Origin: Rhytidiadelphus loreus
Lineage: Eukaryota > Streptophyta > Bryopsida > Hypnales > Hylocomiaceae
DNA length: 64,000 bases
Assembly (NCBI GenBank): GCA_947034895.1
Contig: OX344763.1
Coordinates: 40,361,025 to 40,425,024 of the forward strand
Reading direction: 5' to 3'
In this document: one piece after another, positions 23,394-35,467 of the stretch
Layout of the letters: each line of letters opens with the position of its first letter
How positions within the stretch are numbered: position 1 is the first letter of the stretch
Position numbers and translations under genes: made by a program
The notes under the pieces: generated by a model
What the model was told of the DNA's origin: nothing
The model's database searches: none
What the model saw: only the letters and a program-made list of their open reading frames with translations

Positions 23394-23614
23394 TTTCGGG
23401 AGTGGCGGGGTTGGGGTTCTGGCCAATGGGGTGGGGCGGGGGTGGATAGCGTCTCGGGTGACCGGTCCCGCCGGTTACCTTCGTCCCCCGTTCTCCAATC
23501 GGACCGACTCTTTGGGTTGCAGTTTGATTGCCTGTGGATCAGGGCCGAGTGTGGCTCCCACCAAAAAAAAGTCCAAATTCTCTCACTAGGAAGGGTTTTT
23601 TTGTGTTGGGGGAA

Positions 23615-23978
23615 TTAGAGCATCCCCACCAGTGAGTTCCGTATTCTAAAGCTTTAGGGAGAGGACCTCATATGCAAATAGAGATACAGAAATTTCATCG
23701 CACCAACCTTTAGAGTGTCCCCACCAATCTGTTTTGTATCTCTAAAAATTTAGGGAGAGGACCTCAAATGGGGATGGGAATACAGAAGCTTGCGCACACC
23801 AGTCTCAAAACAAGATCTCTACACCAAATTTATAGAGAACTCAGTAAAAGTTGGACCCAATTCTCTATATTCATGCTCATATAGAAAACACGCAAGGTCT
23901 CATCCCTATAAAGTGAAGGTTGACTGGATTGAGGTCCCAAGTTTAGGGAAAGAGAACTCCCTAGTGGGGATGCTCTTA
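23615..23978. mobile_element. Tourist/PIF-Harbinger-type MITE, 358 bp
   Basis: The element 23618-23975 starts GAGCATCCCCACCAGTGAG and ends in the near-complement CTAGTGGGGATGCTC. TTA is duplicated on both sides (23615-23617, 23976-23978). Internally TTTAGGGAGAGGACCTCA occurs twice. Confidence 0.85.
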
Positions 23979-24145
23979 TCCAAAACTTGTATCTCTAAAA
24001 TATACAGATTTCTATAAAACTCTTTTCCAGTATTGTATCCAGAGGTTGATATGGAGAACCGTCGCGAGGTTTCATCCCTACTTGAGGTCCCAAGCTTAGT
24101 AAACAAATAGAGAAACGGAGAGTTGATGAAGATTCTCTTACTTTG
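23979..24145. repeat. Second, diverged copy related to the adjacent MITE
   Basis: The bases after the right TTA repeat the 3' half of the MITE: ATCTCTAAAAT.TA.AGA, then GGTTTCATCCCTA, GAGGTCCCAAG(C/T)TTAG and an end GATGAAGATTCTCTTA. This suggests an older insertion into which, or beside which, the intact MITE moved. Confidence 0.55.
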
Positions 24146-27114
24146 GAAGCTTTTGGAGGAGAAGTGGAATGTTTTGCAAAATGACTTTCGAAATTTAGTA
24201 GATGGAATCTTGAAGAAACACTCAAAGAATTTTACATACAGTAGGATGATGTTAACACATTGGGATGAATGTACAACATTTTGGATATAAAAATGGAATT
24301 TCACCCATTAGTTGCATATTTATGGATGTAAGCTTTTTCACAAGATTGCAATTCTTTGAGAAAATAGAAACAAAATCTGTATATGTTCACTTGCTTGTCC
24401 TTTAGATTTTAAATCGATGTTGGAAATACAATACCTTGTAGAAATTTGTTTAACCCTTGAAGACCTACGAAGCTTGATTTATAGATGTAATATTTTGCTT
24501 TTTATGTACTTGAAAATAGAGGAAAAGGATAACTCTCACTATAAGAAGCTCGTGTTTTATGTGACGTTTTCATAATTTTCTATGACAGATTTTGGTGGAC
24601 ATCCACTAAAATCCGTCACAAAAAATTATGAAAATATCACATAAAACACAAGGTTCTTATAGTGTCTAGTATGATAGATGAGCATGAATGAAGCACGTTG
24701 TTGTGATGTGGGCCGTTTAGTATTTGAAGTTGACATCTTTGTTAGTTTCAAAAATGTTGTTAGTGTTGAGCATTATTAGTGTTTAGTGTTGTTAGTTGTT
24801 AGTTGTTAGTATTGGATGATGGAAGTTGTTAGAGTAAAGAGCTTGTTGCTGTTGTTGACCTTGTAGTTGCCGTTTGATAACTGGTTTGGTAGTAGTTGAT
24901 ATTAGGGTTAGTGGAGTTAGGGCTAGCTGTCTTTGGGGTTTGGGTGTCTACTTGAGGCAAGGGTTGGTCCCTTGTCTCTCTCTCTTATTTTTGGTGTGTT
25001 GGGAGGTGTGGAAGCCATTTGGGGTGTAGGTTGTGTACTTCTTGAAGTTTAATATTGAAAAGAGCATTAATTTGGGGAAGTTTTGTGTGGCATTTTGTAA
25101 AAGTGTTGGTTGAATGCAAAATTTTAGATCTGAGTTTTTGTAGAGTTGATACACAATAAGGCTAAGTTTCAAATCTAGATCTATTATGGAGAAAATGTTA
25201 TGAAGGTTTGAAGTAGAGATGTTTGGATTCCAAGGCAACCAAGGAAGGTGTATTGACGAGCATCATTTTTATTAGCATTTTATGTTGTGGCAATGAAATT
25301 TAAAGGGTACTTTCCTTATTTTATCTACTCTCTTGTGTCAAAGTTTTAGCTTCAATGGACTTAAGTACTATGAGTTATGCATCAAATACAACCGGGGTGT
25401 GAAGGTAGGGAAGGGTTGGAAAGTCAGTATTAGTAAAATGTCCACCAAAGTTGGACAATAACTTAGATTAAAATGAAAATTGGTATGTGAGTATTTAAGT
25501 AAGTGATATACATTGTGGCAAAGTTTCAAGTTGTTTGGAACTACTGTTCATATTTTATAGTAGATCAAAGGTAGATGTGATAGTTTTAGGGTATATTGAG
25601 AAGGGTAGAAAAGTTAGTATTAGTAAAATGTCCACCAAAGTTGGAAAGTATCTTAGATTAGGATGAAATTTGATATGTAAGCATTTAGATAGTTGATCTA
25701 CACTGTGGCAAAGTTTCAAGTTGTTTGGAACTATTGTCCATATTTTATAATAGATCAAAGGTAGATATGACAATTTCTAGGGATTTGAGGGAATTGTAGG
25801 ATAGGGATTTGGGAAAAAGGGAGTTTGAGGGTAGATTTATGGATATTTAGAGTGTTTAGGGATATTATAGTTATATACAAACATTACCACAACAAAGGCC
25901 CAGTGCTATTCCAAACACATTCGCAAATCTTTGTGACAACATATGATAGATGAGCATGAATGAAGCGCTCGTTGAAAATGGCTCAACTATCTAAGTCTTG
26001 TGGACTTAGATGGCAAATCTCACCCTTGATGCCTCAGTTAGGAGATAGACCCTATAATAAAGAACTAACATATTCCTTCCTCTGAAAATTTCTCAAATCC
26101 CCATGTGATGACAAGGTAGTTATTATACACCCCTACTCCTATAGTTGGATGGACTATGGTAGTAAATACCCCACCAACACCCAAATTTAAAGTCATGACT
26201 TCCTCACCAGTTTGCCAAGGCCAAAGCCACTAAACCAAGACCGGAGGTACCTATTTGTATTCATGTTGATCGGATGTAATGACACATGGCACTTCCAATT
26301 TGAATCATAATTGCACCTCCAACCATTTGAATGACACATTGGCATGAATGTACAACATTTTAGATGAATAAATGGAATTTCATCAATTAGTTGCATAATT
26401 CTGGATGTAAAAGTTTAACAAGATTGCAAGTCCATTTCTTTGAAAAAATAAAAACAAAATATGTATATAATGTAAACAAAATATGTATATAATGTAAACA
26501 AAATATGTATATTATGTATATATATATGTATATATATATAAACTATTTTTTATAATAAAAAAATATTTCTTATAAAAAGAACTACTTTTTATTAAAACAA
26601 AACTAGTTTTTGTAAAATAAACATTTTTTGTGGTTTGGAAGACCTTACAATTTATGAAATTTTGAAGTTACATAGTAAAAAATAACAATATATACTATTA
26701 AACTATTTTACTTTCTAAAATTCTTGATGTGTATTTCATAACATTTGTTTCAAATCCGATAAGTCAAAACCTAAAGAATCAAAATTTTCATATTCAGCTC
26801 TAAAATCTTATTTTCAAATCATACTTATGAATTTTTAAATAAAAAGGATTGCACAGAGCAAACACTACAACTTTTGAAGATGATGACACCTTTGTTTTGC
26901 CCTACTTGACCACAACTAATAAAAATCCTCACAATATTAATGAAAGTGGTACAATTCAAACCTTTTTGTATGAATATGATTCTTCCAACCAAATCCAAAA
27001 CAATATCCCAATATAGTCAAAATTTTGACTAAGTCATTTTCATATCTTATAGAAAATGCCTTATAACTTTTGATTAATAAGCCAATTCCATGAAATTAAA
27101 CAACTCTATAGATG
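24146..27114. other. AT-rich intergenic DNA, low-complexity tracts
   Basis: No gene is recognised. At 24730-24860 there is a run of GTTGTTAGT-type repeats. At 25400-25760 a segment is repeated about 200 bp apart (AGTATTAGTAAAATGTCCAC, TGTGGCAAAGTTTCAAGTTG). At 26450-26545 a 21-22 bp unit AAACAAAATATGTATATAATG is tandemly repeated and runs into (TA)n. Confidence 0.6.
24537..24664. mobile_element. Hairpin CACTA MITE, 128 bp
   Basis: It starts CACTATAAGAA and ends TTCTTATAGTG, with TCT duplicated at both sides. The two halves are near-complementary through GTGTTTTATGTGA, TTTTCATAATTTT, GTGAC and TTTTAGTGGA, leaving a very short loop. Confidence 0.85.
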
Positions 27115-29140
27115 CCATTCAATATGAGCATGTTTAACACATATAGCTTCAAAGATTGAAGTTAAATGGATTATAAACACTATCCTTGTATTGTATAGTT
27201 TTCAATTCGTTTAACCTACTCAAATAAACCTTTATATTTGTCTAATGTGACAATTTCTACTACTTGTGGTCAATGTCTTATATTTATACTTAATTTTTTT
27301 GGTATATACACTACTAATAATGTGGCACAATTTCACTCAACCACCCTTCATTGTATATTTTCTCAATTATGTCCATTTTACCATCCACATAAAATATTTG
27401 TCCACATCAAGGTTTTCTATCGTGACATGACGTTGACTTTTCCTATCAAGATGTTCATCAATACCAATTAGGAGTTGGGACATGTTATGATGCATCAAGA
27501 TTCATGGCAACCAAGCAAAACAATTTTTCTAACTGCTTGAATGACTTGTCCGTCAATTTGGATGGATAAATCGTTAACAGTCCATCTAGACATCTAGACA
27601 TCTATTTATTTATTTTGACGTCATGGATGTCTTATCCGTCAACTTGGACAAACATGCCATTCAAATATATATAAATAAACATATGTATATTAATAGATCC
27701 TAATAGATGCCCAAGGTCAACCAACTAGATCTACTTGCCTACCTATGGTGCTTTTGTTGAAGCTGAAATGTTTGTTGACCAATTGCCAAGATTGGAAAAA
27801 ATGAATGTCTCAAACATTGGAGAAGATGAAGAACATGCTTCGGGTGTCACCACTTTGAAATCTACAACTCCGACACCTTGTTATACATACTTCCTCTAAT
27901 AAAAAATTATCAGTAGATATAGAATTATAGGATTAAGTTAGGTTTTTGTCCTCAACTAGCAATGAAAACCGAAGCCGTGAATTCTAAGGTAATGGCACCC
28001 AAAACATGTTCTTTGCCTTCTCCAATCTTCGAAACATCAATTTTCTCCAATCTTGGCAATACGTCAAAGAACATTTAAGCTTTGGCGAAGGCACTATAAC
28101 TTGATAAATAGATCCAGCTAGTTGCCCTTAGTCTCTCTCTCCTTCTCCCTCCATAAATATACTAAGGGTAGGTGCTTTACATTTTCTAGTATAATTGAAC
28201 CTCATCTCATAGATGAAAACCAACACTTGCTTTTATGAGTAATCTTGGTATGACACTAGGCCTTTTTTGTGAATTTTAGTTTTAAAAATTGGTATACCAA
28301 ATCTGTGGATTGGTTGGTTTACTGCCACTTTGAAAGCACATTTGTTCTTGAATGGAATTGACAAGGTGTGGTCCTTTTCAGTAGTATTGATCCTTCAGCC
28401 TGCTATTTGGATTTTCTCGTCCTATTGTGTGGATTTTTCTGCTCTTGTTCCACTTTAGGTTTTTTCTATAGGGATATGACAATGTCGGTTTACCTGTGAG
28501 TAACTGTTTTTTGTTGAAATCATGTCATCAATATGAATTATTCAGAAAGTGCTGAGTAATGGGATGTTGTGTAAAATATATATATATATATGAATGGCAT
28601 GTCTATCCAAGTTGACGGACAAGACATCTATGACATCAAAATAAATAAATAGATGTCTAGATGTCTAGATGGATTGTTAACGATTTATCCATCCAAATTG
28701 ACGGACAAGTCATTCAAGCAGTTAGAAAAATTGTTTTGCTTGGTTGCCATGAATCTTGATGCATCATAACATGTCCCAATTCCTAATTGGTGTTGATGAA
28801 CATCTTGATAGGAAAAGTCAACGTCATGTCAGGATAAAAAAACCTTGATGTGGACAAATATTTTATGTGGATGGTAAAATGGACATAATCGAGAAAATAT
28901 ACAATAAAGGGTGGTCAACTGAAATTGTGCCATGATATTAGTAGTTTATATACCAAAAAAATTAAGTGTAAATATAAGACATTGACCACAAGTAGTAGAA
29001 ATTGTCACATTGGACAAATATGAAGGTTTATTTGAATAGGTTAAACGAATTGAAAACTATACAATACAAGGATAGTGTTTATAACCCATTTTACTTCAAT
29101 CTTTGAAGCTATATGTGTTAAACATGCTCATATTGAATGG
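27115..29140. repeat. 2-kb inverted duplication with coding-like inner arms
   Basis: The outer arms (27115 to about 27670 and about 28585-29140, some 550 bp each) are inverted copies of very high identity. Examples are CATTCAATATGAGCATG at one end, GTTATGATGCATCAAGATTC in the middle and CATGCCATTCA at the inner border. A second, more diverged inverted pair lies inside (about 27720-27880 and 27976-28120). Its plus-strand copy and the minus-strand copy encode similar peptides, with AEMFVDQLPRLEKMNVSNIG on one and MFFDVLPRLEKIDVSKIG on the other. No transposase and no terminal target duplication are seen. Confidence 0.8.
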
Positions 29141-29674
29141 GATGTTTACCAGATAGTTTCAATGAAAATTGTGAAGTGTTCAATATGCATAAAATTTTAT
29201 TAACAACTCTTTTTGTCCAAGGTGTTGGTTTAGGGCTATTTTGAGAGTATTTTGAGCCAAAAAACTTTAGGAATTAAAACACTCATTTCAAAATGTGTGT
29301 GTGTGTAAGTGGAGATTAGAGTGATAAACATTATGGTGTAATTGGTGTACTCCTTGAGCTTGCACCAACAAAAAATTGATTAAAAGAAAAGAAAAAGCCT
29401 CAAAAGTGTTGTATTTTGAATTTTTAAGATGCTACATTCAAAATGTCACAAAAACTACAGTTTCAAAGAATTTGAATAAAATTATTATGAAATGTAGTAT
29501 AGATTATTAGAGCTTAATTTTCTTAGTCTAGCTCAAAAACATTTAAAATTAAAAACTCTATAAAAATTTAGGTTCTACTTTCAAAATGTCCACCGAGCTT
29601 GCAACGTTTTTTAAGGATGAATAGTAATTATTCTATTTTCTAATTTCTAAACAAGGAAGAACTTAATGCAAATA

Positions 29675-29806
29675 CACTAGTAGAAAATCAGGCCCAATAT
29701 GTTGTTTTGGTCGCGTTGATTATCAACAAAGTTTTGTTGATCAACAGAAATTTGTTGATGATCAACGCGACCAAAACAACATATTGGGCCTGATTTTCTA
29801 CTAGTG
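29675..29806. mobile_element. Hairpin CACTA MITE, 132 bp, near-perfect
   Basis: It begins CACTAGTAGAAAATCAGG and ends in the exact complement, with ATA duplicated on both sides. The two 56-base arms differ at one position only (GATTATC against GATCATC), and the loop is about 20 bases. TTGTTGAT and ATCAACAA motifs fill the centre, as in the large CACTA element at 32.3 kb. Confidence 0.92.
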
Positions 29807-31964
29807 ATACTTGGATAATTTACTATAAATGTTGTACTATGCACACATGAAGATAATGTGTTGTGGACTTAGGTAGACCAAAAAGCCTATCTATTACTTC
29901 AATGAAGTATTTGTTTGTCCCTTCACAATTGTCATCTTTTATTAAGCACAATCATTGTGACATTCTTGTACAATTTCAATGAAGCATGCCTTCCATCTAA
30001 AAATAAGAGTCCTAATTGAACCTCATGTTCTTAAAAAAGTCTTGAGTACCTCATATGGAAACTCTCTTGTGTCCAATACATACAATATTCTTCATTGATT
30101 CTTGTGATATAAAATTTTGCCCTTCTAAATTTTCATAATATGATCAATGACATTTATATCAAACATTTTCAACAACAAAATAGATACTTACTTTTGGATA
30201 GAGAGAGTATTTCAATTCTCACTTTTCAAAAGCAAAAATCAATGACAACATGATAGATTGAAATTGTATTAATGCATGTTGATGGTGCATCATTAAATTG
30301 GCAATTGTAAAGGGACAAATAGCGAGACAAATAGGCATTCTTTGAAGAGACAAGTAAACCATTATGTATACTACCGTATTGTGAGGGCATTTTTTATGAA
30401 ACTATTATTAATAATGATCATATACAAAAACTTATATGATAGATATGTTGAAATAAATATATAAAGTGTAGAAAAAGCTCCTATATTTTACCAATAATAT
30501 AGTTGTGTCATTGAAACTAGGTGACACATGGGATGGTTGTAGAAGTCCTCCCAAAAATTGAAAATAATGGAGTCTAATTTTGATATATCAAATGTAATGT
30601 AATTTCCAAAAATACAAAGATCAAAATGTGTATTCTCTTGAAATTTTTACTTGCTTACTTTTGTCCATAAATTTTTAAGAATGATAAATAAAAAAATTTA
30701 TTTTAATTATTGGAGATAGAATATATTTATTTTTTAATAATTTATATGTTCAATTAATTTATTTTTTTCCAATCGCTCATAGTATTACCTTCAAATGCAT
30801 CAAAATCAAGAGGCATTTCTTGCAATTGCCTTCTTTAAGTTATACAAGACTAGTGCAAATTGAGTCTTTTGGATGCTTGATGGGAACTCTTGTATTGTAG
30901 AATATAATTGTGTAGCACACTCCTGACTTCTTAAATTGACTAGAAAAATGAAAATGTACAAAAGTTGTAGTAGATTTTATGTGTTAAATTTTTTATTTTA
31001 TAAAATATTAAAGATGCTTTAAATTTTTGAAGTTTGATTATTTATCTTTTGTTGTGAGAAAAAGATGTAGATGTTTCATTTTTGCATGAACAAGTTGTTA
31101 AAAGAGACAATTTGTTGAACTATTTGCATTAGTGAATATTGGAGTTGACTAATTGTCATGAGGAGACTTCGGATGAAGGGCAAAGCTGGATGATAATTTG
31201 TCATAGGGGTGGTTAGGAAAAACAATTACTTTCTTTTGTTATAAAGTTTGCCAATCGAGAGTTTTTAGACCCTACTTTCTCAGTCTTCTTTTTTGTATCA
31301 AATTGTCTTTTATTTGTGAACTCCTTCATATGAATATATCTTCCTCTTAAATAATTTGTCATGTGATTATATTTATTTGTAGTATTCCTTGAGTATTGGA
31401 AGGGTTTGGTCCAATGATTGGATTTGAGTGAATAAGCTATGTGACAAATTGTTATGGTGATAGATTTATAGGTCATGTCATTGTGTGTTCTTCTATTGAT
31501 TTGTATTTAGGTAGAAGCACCCATTCCTATGAATTTAAGCAATTCAACATAGTTTGAGTCACCTTTTGCTAGAAAAAATATTTTTGCAGTATTGAAAATC
31601 ATGGATTTAAAAAAATAAAAAATAAAATTTGGATTAGGCATCTATTTTTTGTGAATTTTCAAAGGAGAGCTCTTTAGGGCACCTAAAACAACACTTTAGT
31701 AAAGTTGCTTTGATTTTGACATAGAAATTTAAAAAAATGAGCACCCACCAACCACAATTAAGTATAGGGACAATTTCAAGGTACTTTTGGGGACACTATA
31801 AAAGAACTCTACAGTCAATCAATGGGTACATGGACTTAAATGGGCGCTTTTACCTTATTTTTGGTAATGTGTGCGGTGTGAGTTTCTGGCGAATGGTCTT
31901 TCAAATACCTATTAGATTCATGGTTTGGTTTCTACTCTGGATATTGTATAGACGAGAAATTGAA
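29807..31964. other. AT-rich intergenic DNA, no gene recognised
   Basis: I see only short open frames (31213-31476 minus and 31737-31985 plus) without domain signatures, and no clear repeats. Confidence 0.5.
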
Positions 31965-32111
31965 TTAACCCTTACAACACACTAAGATTGAAAATTAAGT
32001 GGATGACTTGGTTGTTCACTATAGAAACAAAGAATGCGCTTATTGGTCCAATGATCCAAGCATTTTGGTGACTACCTTACTTGTGGGCAGCTACATCCTT
32101 TTAAGGGTTAA
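31965..32111. mobile_element. TTAA-flanked MITE, copy 2 of a window family
   Basis: TTAACCCTTAC opens and CTTTTAAGGGTTAA closes a 147-bp element matching 10945-11092 over most of its length (CACTATAGAAACAAAGAATG, CCAAGCATTTTGGTGACTAC). Confidence 0.8.
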
Positions 32112-34698
32112 GCCGAGTATAAATGCTAAGTATATATTGTGGCGGAATAAAATTGTATGCGTGTGTATGTATGAAATTCAATTGTTTGTTCAAGAATGTG
32201 AGCAATGGAAGTTTTAGACTAGTTGTTATAGTGATTTATGCAATCCAATGAGTGAATTTAACTCAACGTGAGGGACTTGGGCAAGCTGTCTATTTAAGAT
32301 TTCAATGTGTAAATGAATTGAATTACACTGCAATCACTAGTAGAAATTATGTCCAAATCAACAGAAAATCATCAAAAACTTGTTGATTTGGGTACCGCAA
32401 TGACCATTTTTACATTTTTTTGTTGATTTGAGCCCAAGCTAACACAATGGTTAACAAATTTTTGTTGATTTGAGCAGAAGTTAACAAGATGGTTTAACAA
32501 ATTTTTGTTCATGTGAATAGTGCAACGACCAAATCAACATGTTTTTATTCAATATTTTGGGTTGTTTTAGGGTTGTTTTGGGGGTTATTTTGGGGTTATT
32601 TTGGGGTTGTTTGGGGGGTTTGTTTTGGAGTTGTTTGGAGGTTGTTTTGGAGTTGTTTGGAGGTTGTTTTGGGGTTGTTTTGGAATGCTTTTGGATTGTT
32701 TCTAGAATTTTTAAGAATTTTTCAAGAATTATGAATTTAGAGCTCAAATTGTATTTTATTTTCAATTAGGTTTTGAATTCCATTGAAGATTTAATTAAAT
32801 TCATAATGTAATTCAACTTTGATTCAAATAATTTGATTGTATCAAAGTTTTCAACATATGAAAGGTCTATAATTGCTTTTAAATATAAGTCTTCAAAGCA
32901 AGGCTGAAATCTTCATTTATGTTTATTTTTTCAACCGATTTAACTAGATGATCTAGCTTGTACTTATTTTGACCTATTATTCCTTCTTGAAATTGTAAAA
33001 TAAAAAACTTCACCAATTGCAACATCATGATGCTTGGATTTTAAAAAAATAGAGTTTCATTCATCCCAAATGATTAAATTTCATTTTTCCAAAATTTTAT
33101 CTAAAAAATTAAGGCATATATCAATCCTACAATTTGCAATTTTCCATCATATGCTGAAAAAATATGTTAGAGAATCTATATTAGAAGTTGCAACAATAAA
33201 TATTTTATATTCATGCTTGGAAAAAATAATAAGTGGATAAAAATTGAGATCGATTTACAACATTCAATGAAAAGAATTCTAGTTATGAACCTAAAGATTT
33301 ACAAACCTAATGGTTGCAATGTACTAATGTACATGTTGTAATCAACAATTTGCATCCTATTTTTTAAATTCTTTTTGAAAATATTTGAAATTGCATTCTA
33401 TAAAAAAAATTAAGTGAAGAAATTCCACTTTAAATTGGAAATTGAAATTCTTCATGAGTTTCACCTCCCTAATCTATATAGAATGATTTGAAACTTTTCA
33501 CAAAATTAATTTTTTAGAAAACCAATTTCAAATTCCAATTTATTTGAAAAATACATTCAAATCTACTTGGCTTACATGCATACATACCTAGAAAACCTAT
33601 ACATCATACAATAACTTTCTCATGATATAATCAAAGGTTATAACAAACTATCCCTTCACCACATGTTGTGTAAAACTTTTAAAGGAAAAAAAAGGGAATT
33701 CAATTTCTAAATACATGACCAAAAACACAAACTATATTGTCAAAAAAAGTCTACTTTGTTCTTTAGGGGTCTAAATTTTAATTTTAATTTTTCTAACTCG
33801 TAAAGGACCATTGTGCCCTTGGAGGACAAAATAGATTTTGGGTAGGTTTGTATGATTTAAATTTTTAGTAAATTTTTTTGAAACTTTTTCATAAGATAGG
33901 AAAATTTATTAGCTTCATGGGAATATAAATTTTATTTCAATTGGTGCCCGAGAGCAAAAGTTATGGCATCTTAAACATAATTTTCACATCACCGGGCAAA
34001 AAAAGAAATCTACAAGAACTTGAAACTAATTTTTTAATTTTTTTCTTCTTGAAGATTATATTTTTGTCTACATGTGGATCTTTGATTCATTCCATTTGGA
34101 TTAGTAATGTGAAAGTTACAAACAATCTTGTTTTGGGGGCTATTTGAGCATCTTCTTGAAAAAATAACTTTTAGGATTCAATTTTGAATGCAATTTTCAC
34201 AATTTTTCAAAAGAAATCATTTAACAAGGTTAAGTTTTATATTTATAACAATTGCACCATTGATATTATTGTGTTTCAATCCCATTTTAGAGCTATTAAT
34301 CATTTAATATTTCTTTCAATCTTAGACCTACTTCTACTTCATAATTTAAAAAAAAATGAAAATCAATCATGTTTTAAAATAAAAAATTTATTCTAGTTTT
34401 TCAATACAATTCTTCAACATAAATTTTTTTTAAATATTTAAATTCTAGATGAAGAATTTTCAAATTCTAATTTAGAGGTATTCAAATTGTATGTTCTACA
34501 TTACAAAAAACTTGAATATAAATTGTGTCTAAATCACCTCCTAAGAAAATGTATGCCAAATATCCATAATATCTTAAATTGAATTGAAGTTCTTGTCACT
34601 AAATTTTCATGTGGAAATGTTTAAACCACCAAGTTTGACATTCTATGTGCAATAGGAATATTTTCTATTAACTTAGTAATTCACAATTCAGTCTTTTT

Positions 34699-35054
34699 CA
34701 ATTCAACAGACTTTGGAGGCTGTTTTCGCATAGTACAGTCCATTTTTTCAAAAAACTTCAAACTAATAAAAGTTGGAAAATCAAGTTAAACTTTAACCTC
34801 AAACAATCCGTTTGTGATTGCAGGTCTCCAATTAAAAGTTATGAACAAAATTCAGAGAGGGTTTGGAATGAAAGTTTTTTTTTGACATTTGTAAACACTG
34901 TCTCTGAAATTTGCCCATAACTTTTAACTGGAGACTCAAAATCACAAACGGATTGTTGGAGATGAAACTTAACTTGATTTTACAACTTTTATTAGTTTGA
35001 AGTTTTTTGAAAAAATGTACTATACTATGAGAAAACAGCCCCCAAAGTTGACTT
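34699..35054. repeat. Palindromic repeat inside the CACTA element
   Basis: The arms share GGCTGTTTTC, CATAGTA, TTTTTTCAAAAAACTTCAAA, CTAATAAAAGTTG, CAATCCGTTTGTGATT and TTAAAAGTTATG, and mirror around about 34877. Relatives lie at 40738-41125 (also palindromic) and 16292-16478 (one half). Confidence 0.75.
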
Positions 35055-35136
35055 ATTTGAAACAACAAGTGACAAAGATTGAAAAACGGAAATAAATAAC
35101 TATTTTGTTCGTGATTAAAACATGTTCATTTACATA

Positions 35137-35220
35137 TGGTGCAATGGATAGAGCTTTGCACCCCTAGGGATGCAAAGGTTCAGACCCCATTGCCCCCATC
35201 CCGCCTGCATGGCGGTGCTA
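35137..35220 (+). other. tRNA-like (SINE-like) stretch with A- and B-box motifs
   Basis: TGGTGCAATGG (35137-35147) resembles a polymerase III A box, and GGTTCAGACCC (35177-35187), 40 bases on, resembles a B box. The intervening CTTTGCA...TGCAAAG stem does not fit a normal anticodon arm, so this is not a working tRNA gene. It may be a SINE head or a tRNA relic. Confidence 0.4.
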
Positions 35221-35467
35221 CCTAGGTACTTTGAAAAAAGATTTTTCTTTTACAAAAATTGCAAAAATTAAAAAAGAATCAACAAATTTTGGTTGAAATA
35301 TTTGTCCGAATCAACATAATTTTGAACAAATTTTCATTGGATTTTGTCCAAATCAACAAAAAACTGTTGATTTTTGTCCAAATCAGAACGTCCAAATCAA
35401 CACAAACTATTTCATCCAAATCAACATTTTTTTGTGAATTTGAACGTTGAATATTCTACTGGTGAAT

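Larger units (their letters stand above)
32332..35467. mobile_element. Non-autonomous CACTA element, 3.1 kb
   Basis: The element 32335-35464 starts CACTAGTAGAA and ends TTCTACTGGTG, with AAT on both sides as the 3-bp target duplication. The first 200 and last 220 bp carry many AAATCAACA / TGTTGATTT motifs in both orientations, the sub-terminal repeat pattern of CACTA elements. Inside are a TTGTTTTGGGG minisatellite (32560-32700), long A/T-rich non-coding DNA, a palindrome (34699-35054) and a tRNA-like stretch (35137-35220). No transposase frame is found. Confidence 0.85.

Noticed and set aside
32513..32769. Open frames rich in Gly, Leu, Phe and Trp
   Set aside because: They come entirely from a TTGTTTTGGGG minisatellite inside the CACTA element; all frames of the repeat are open.
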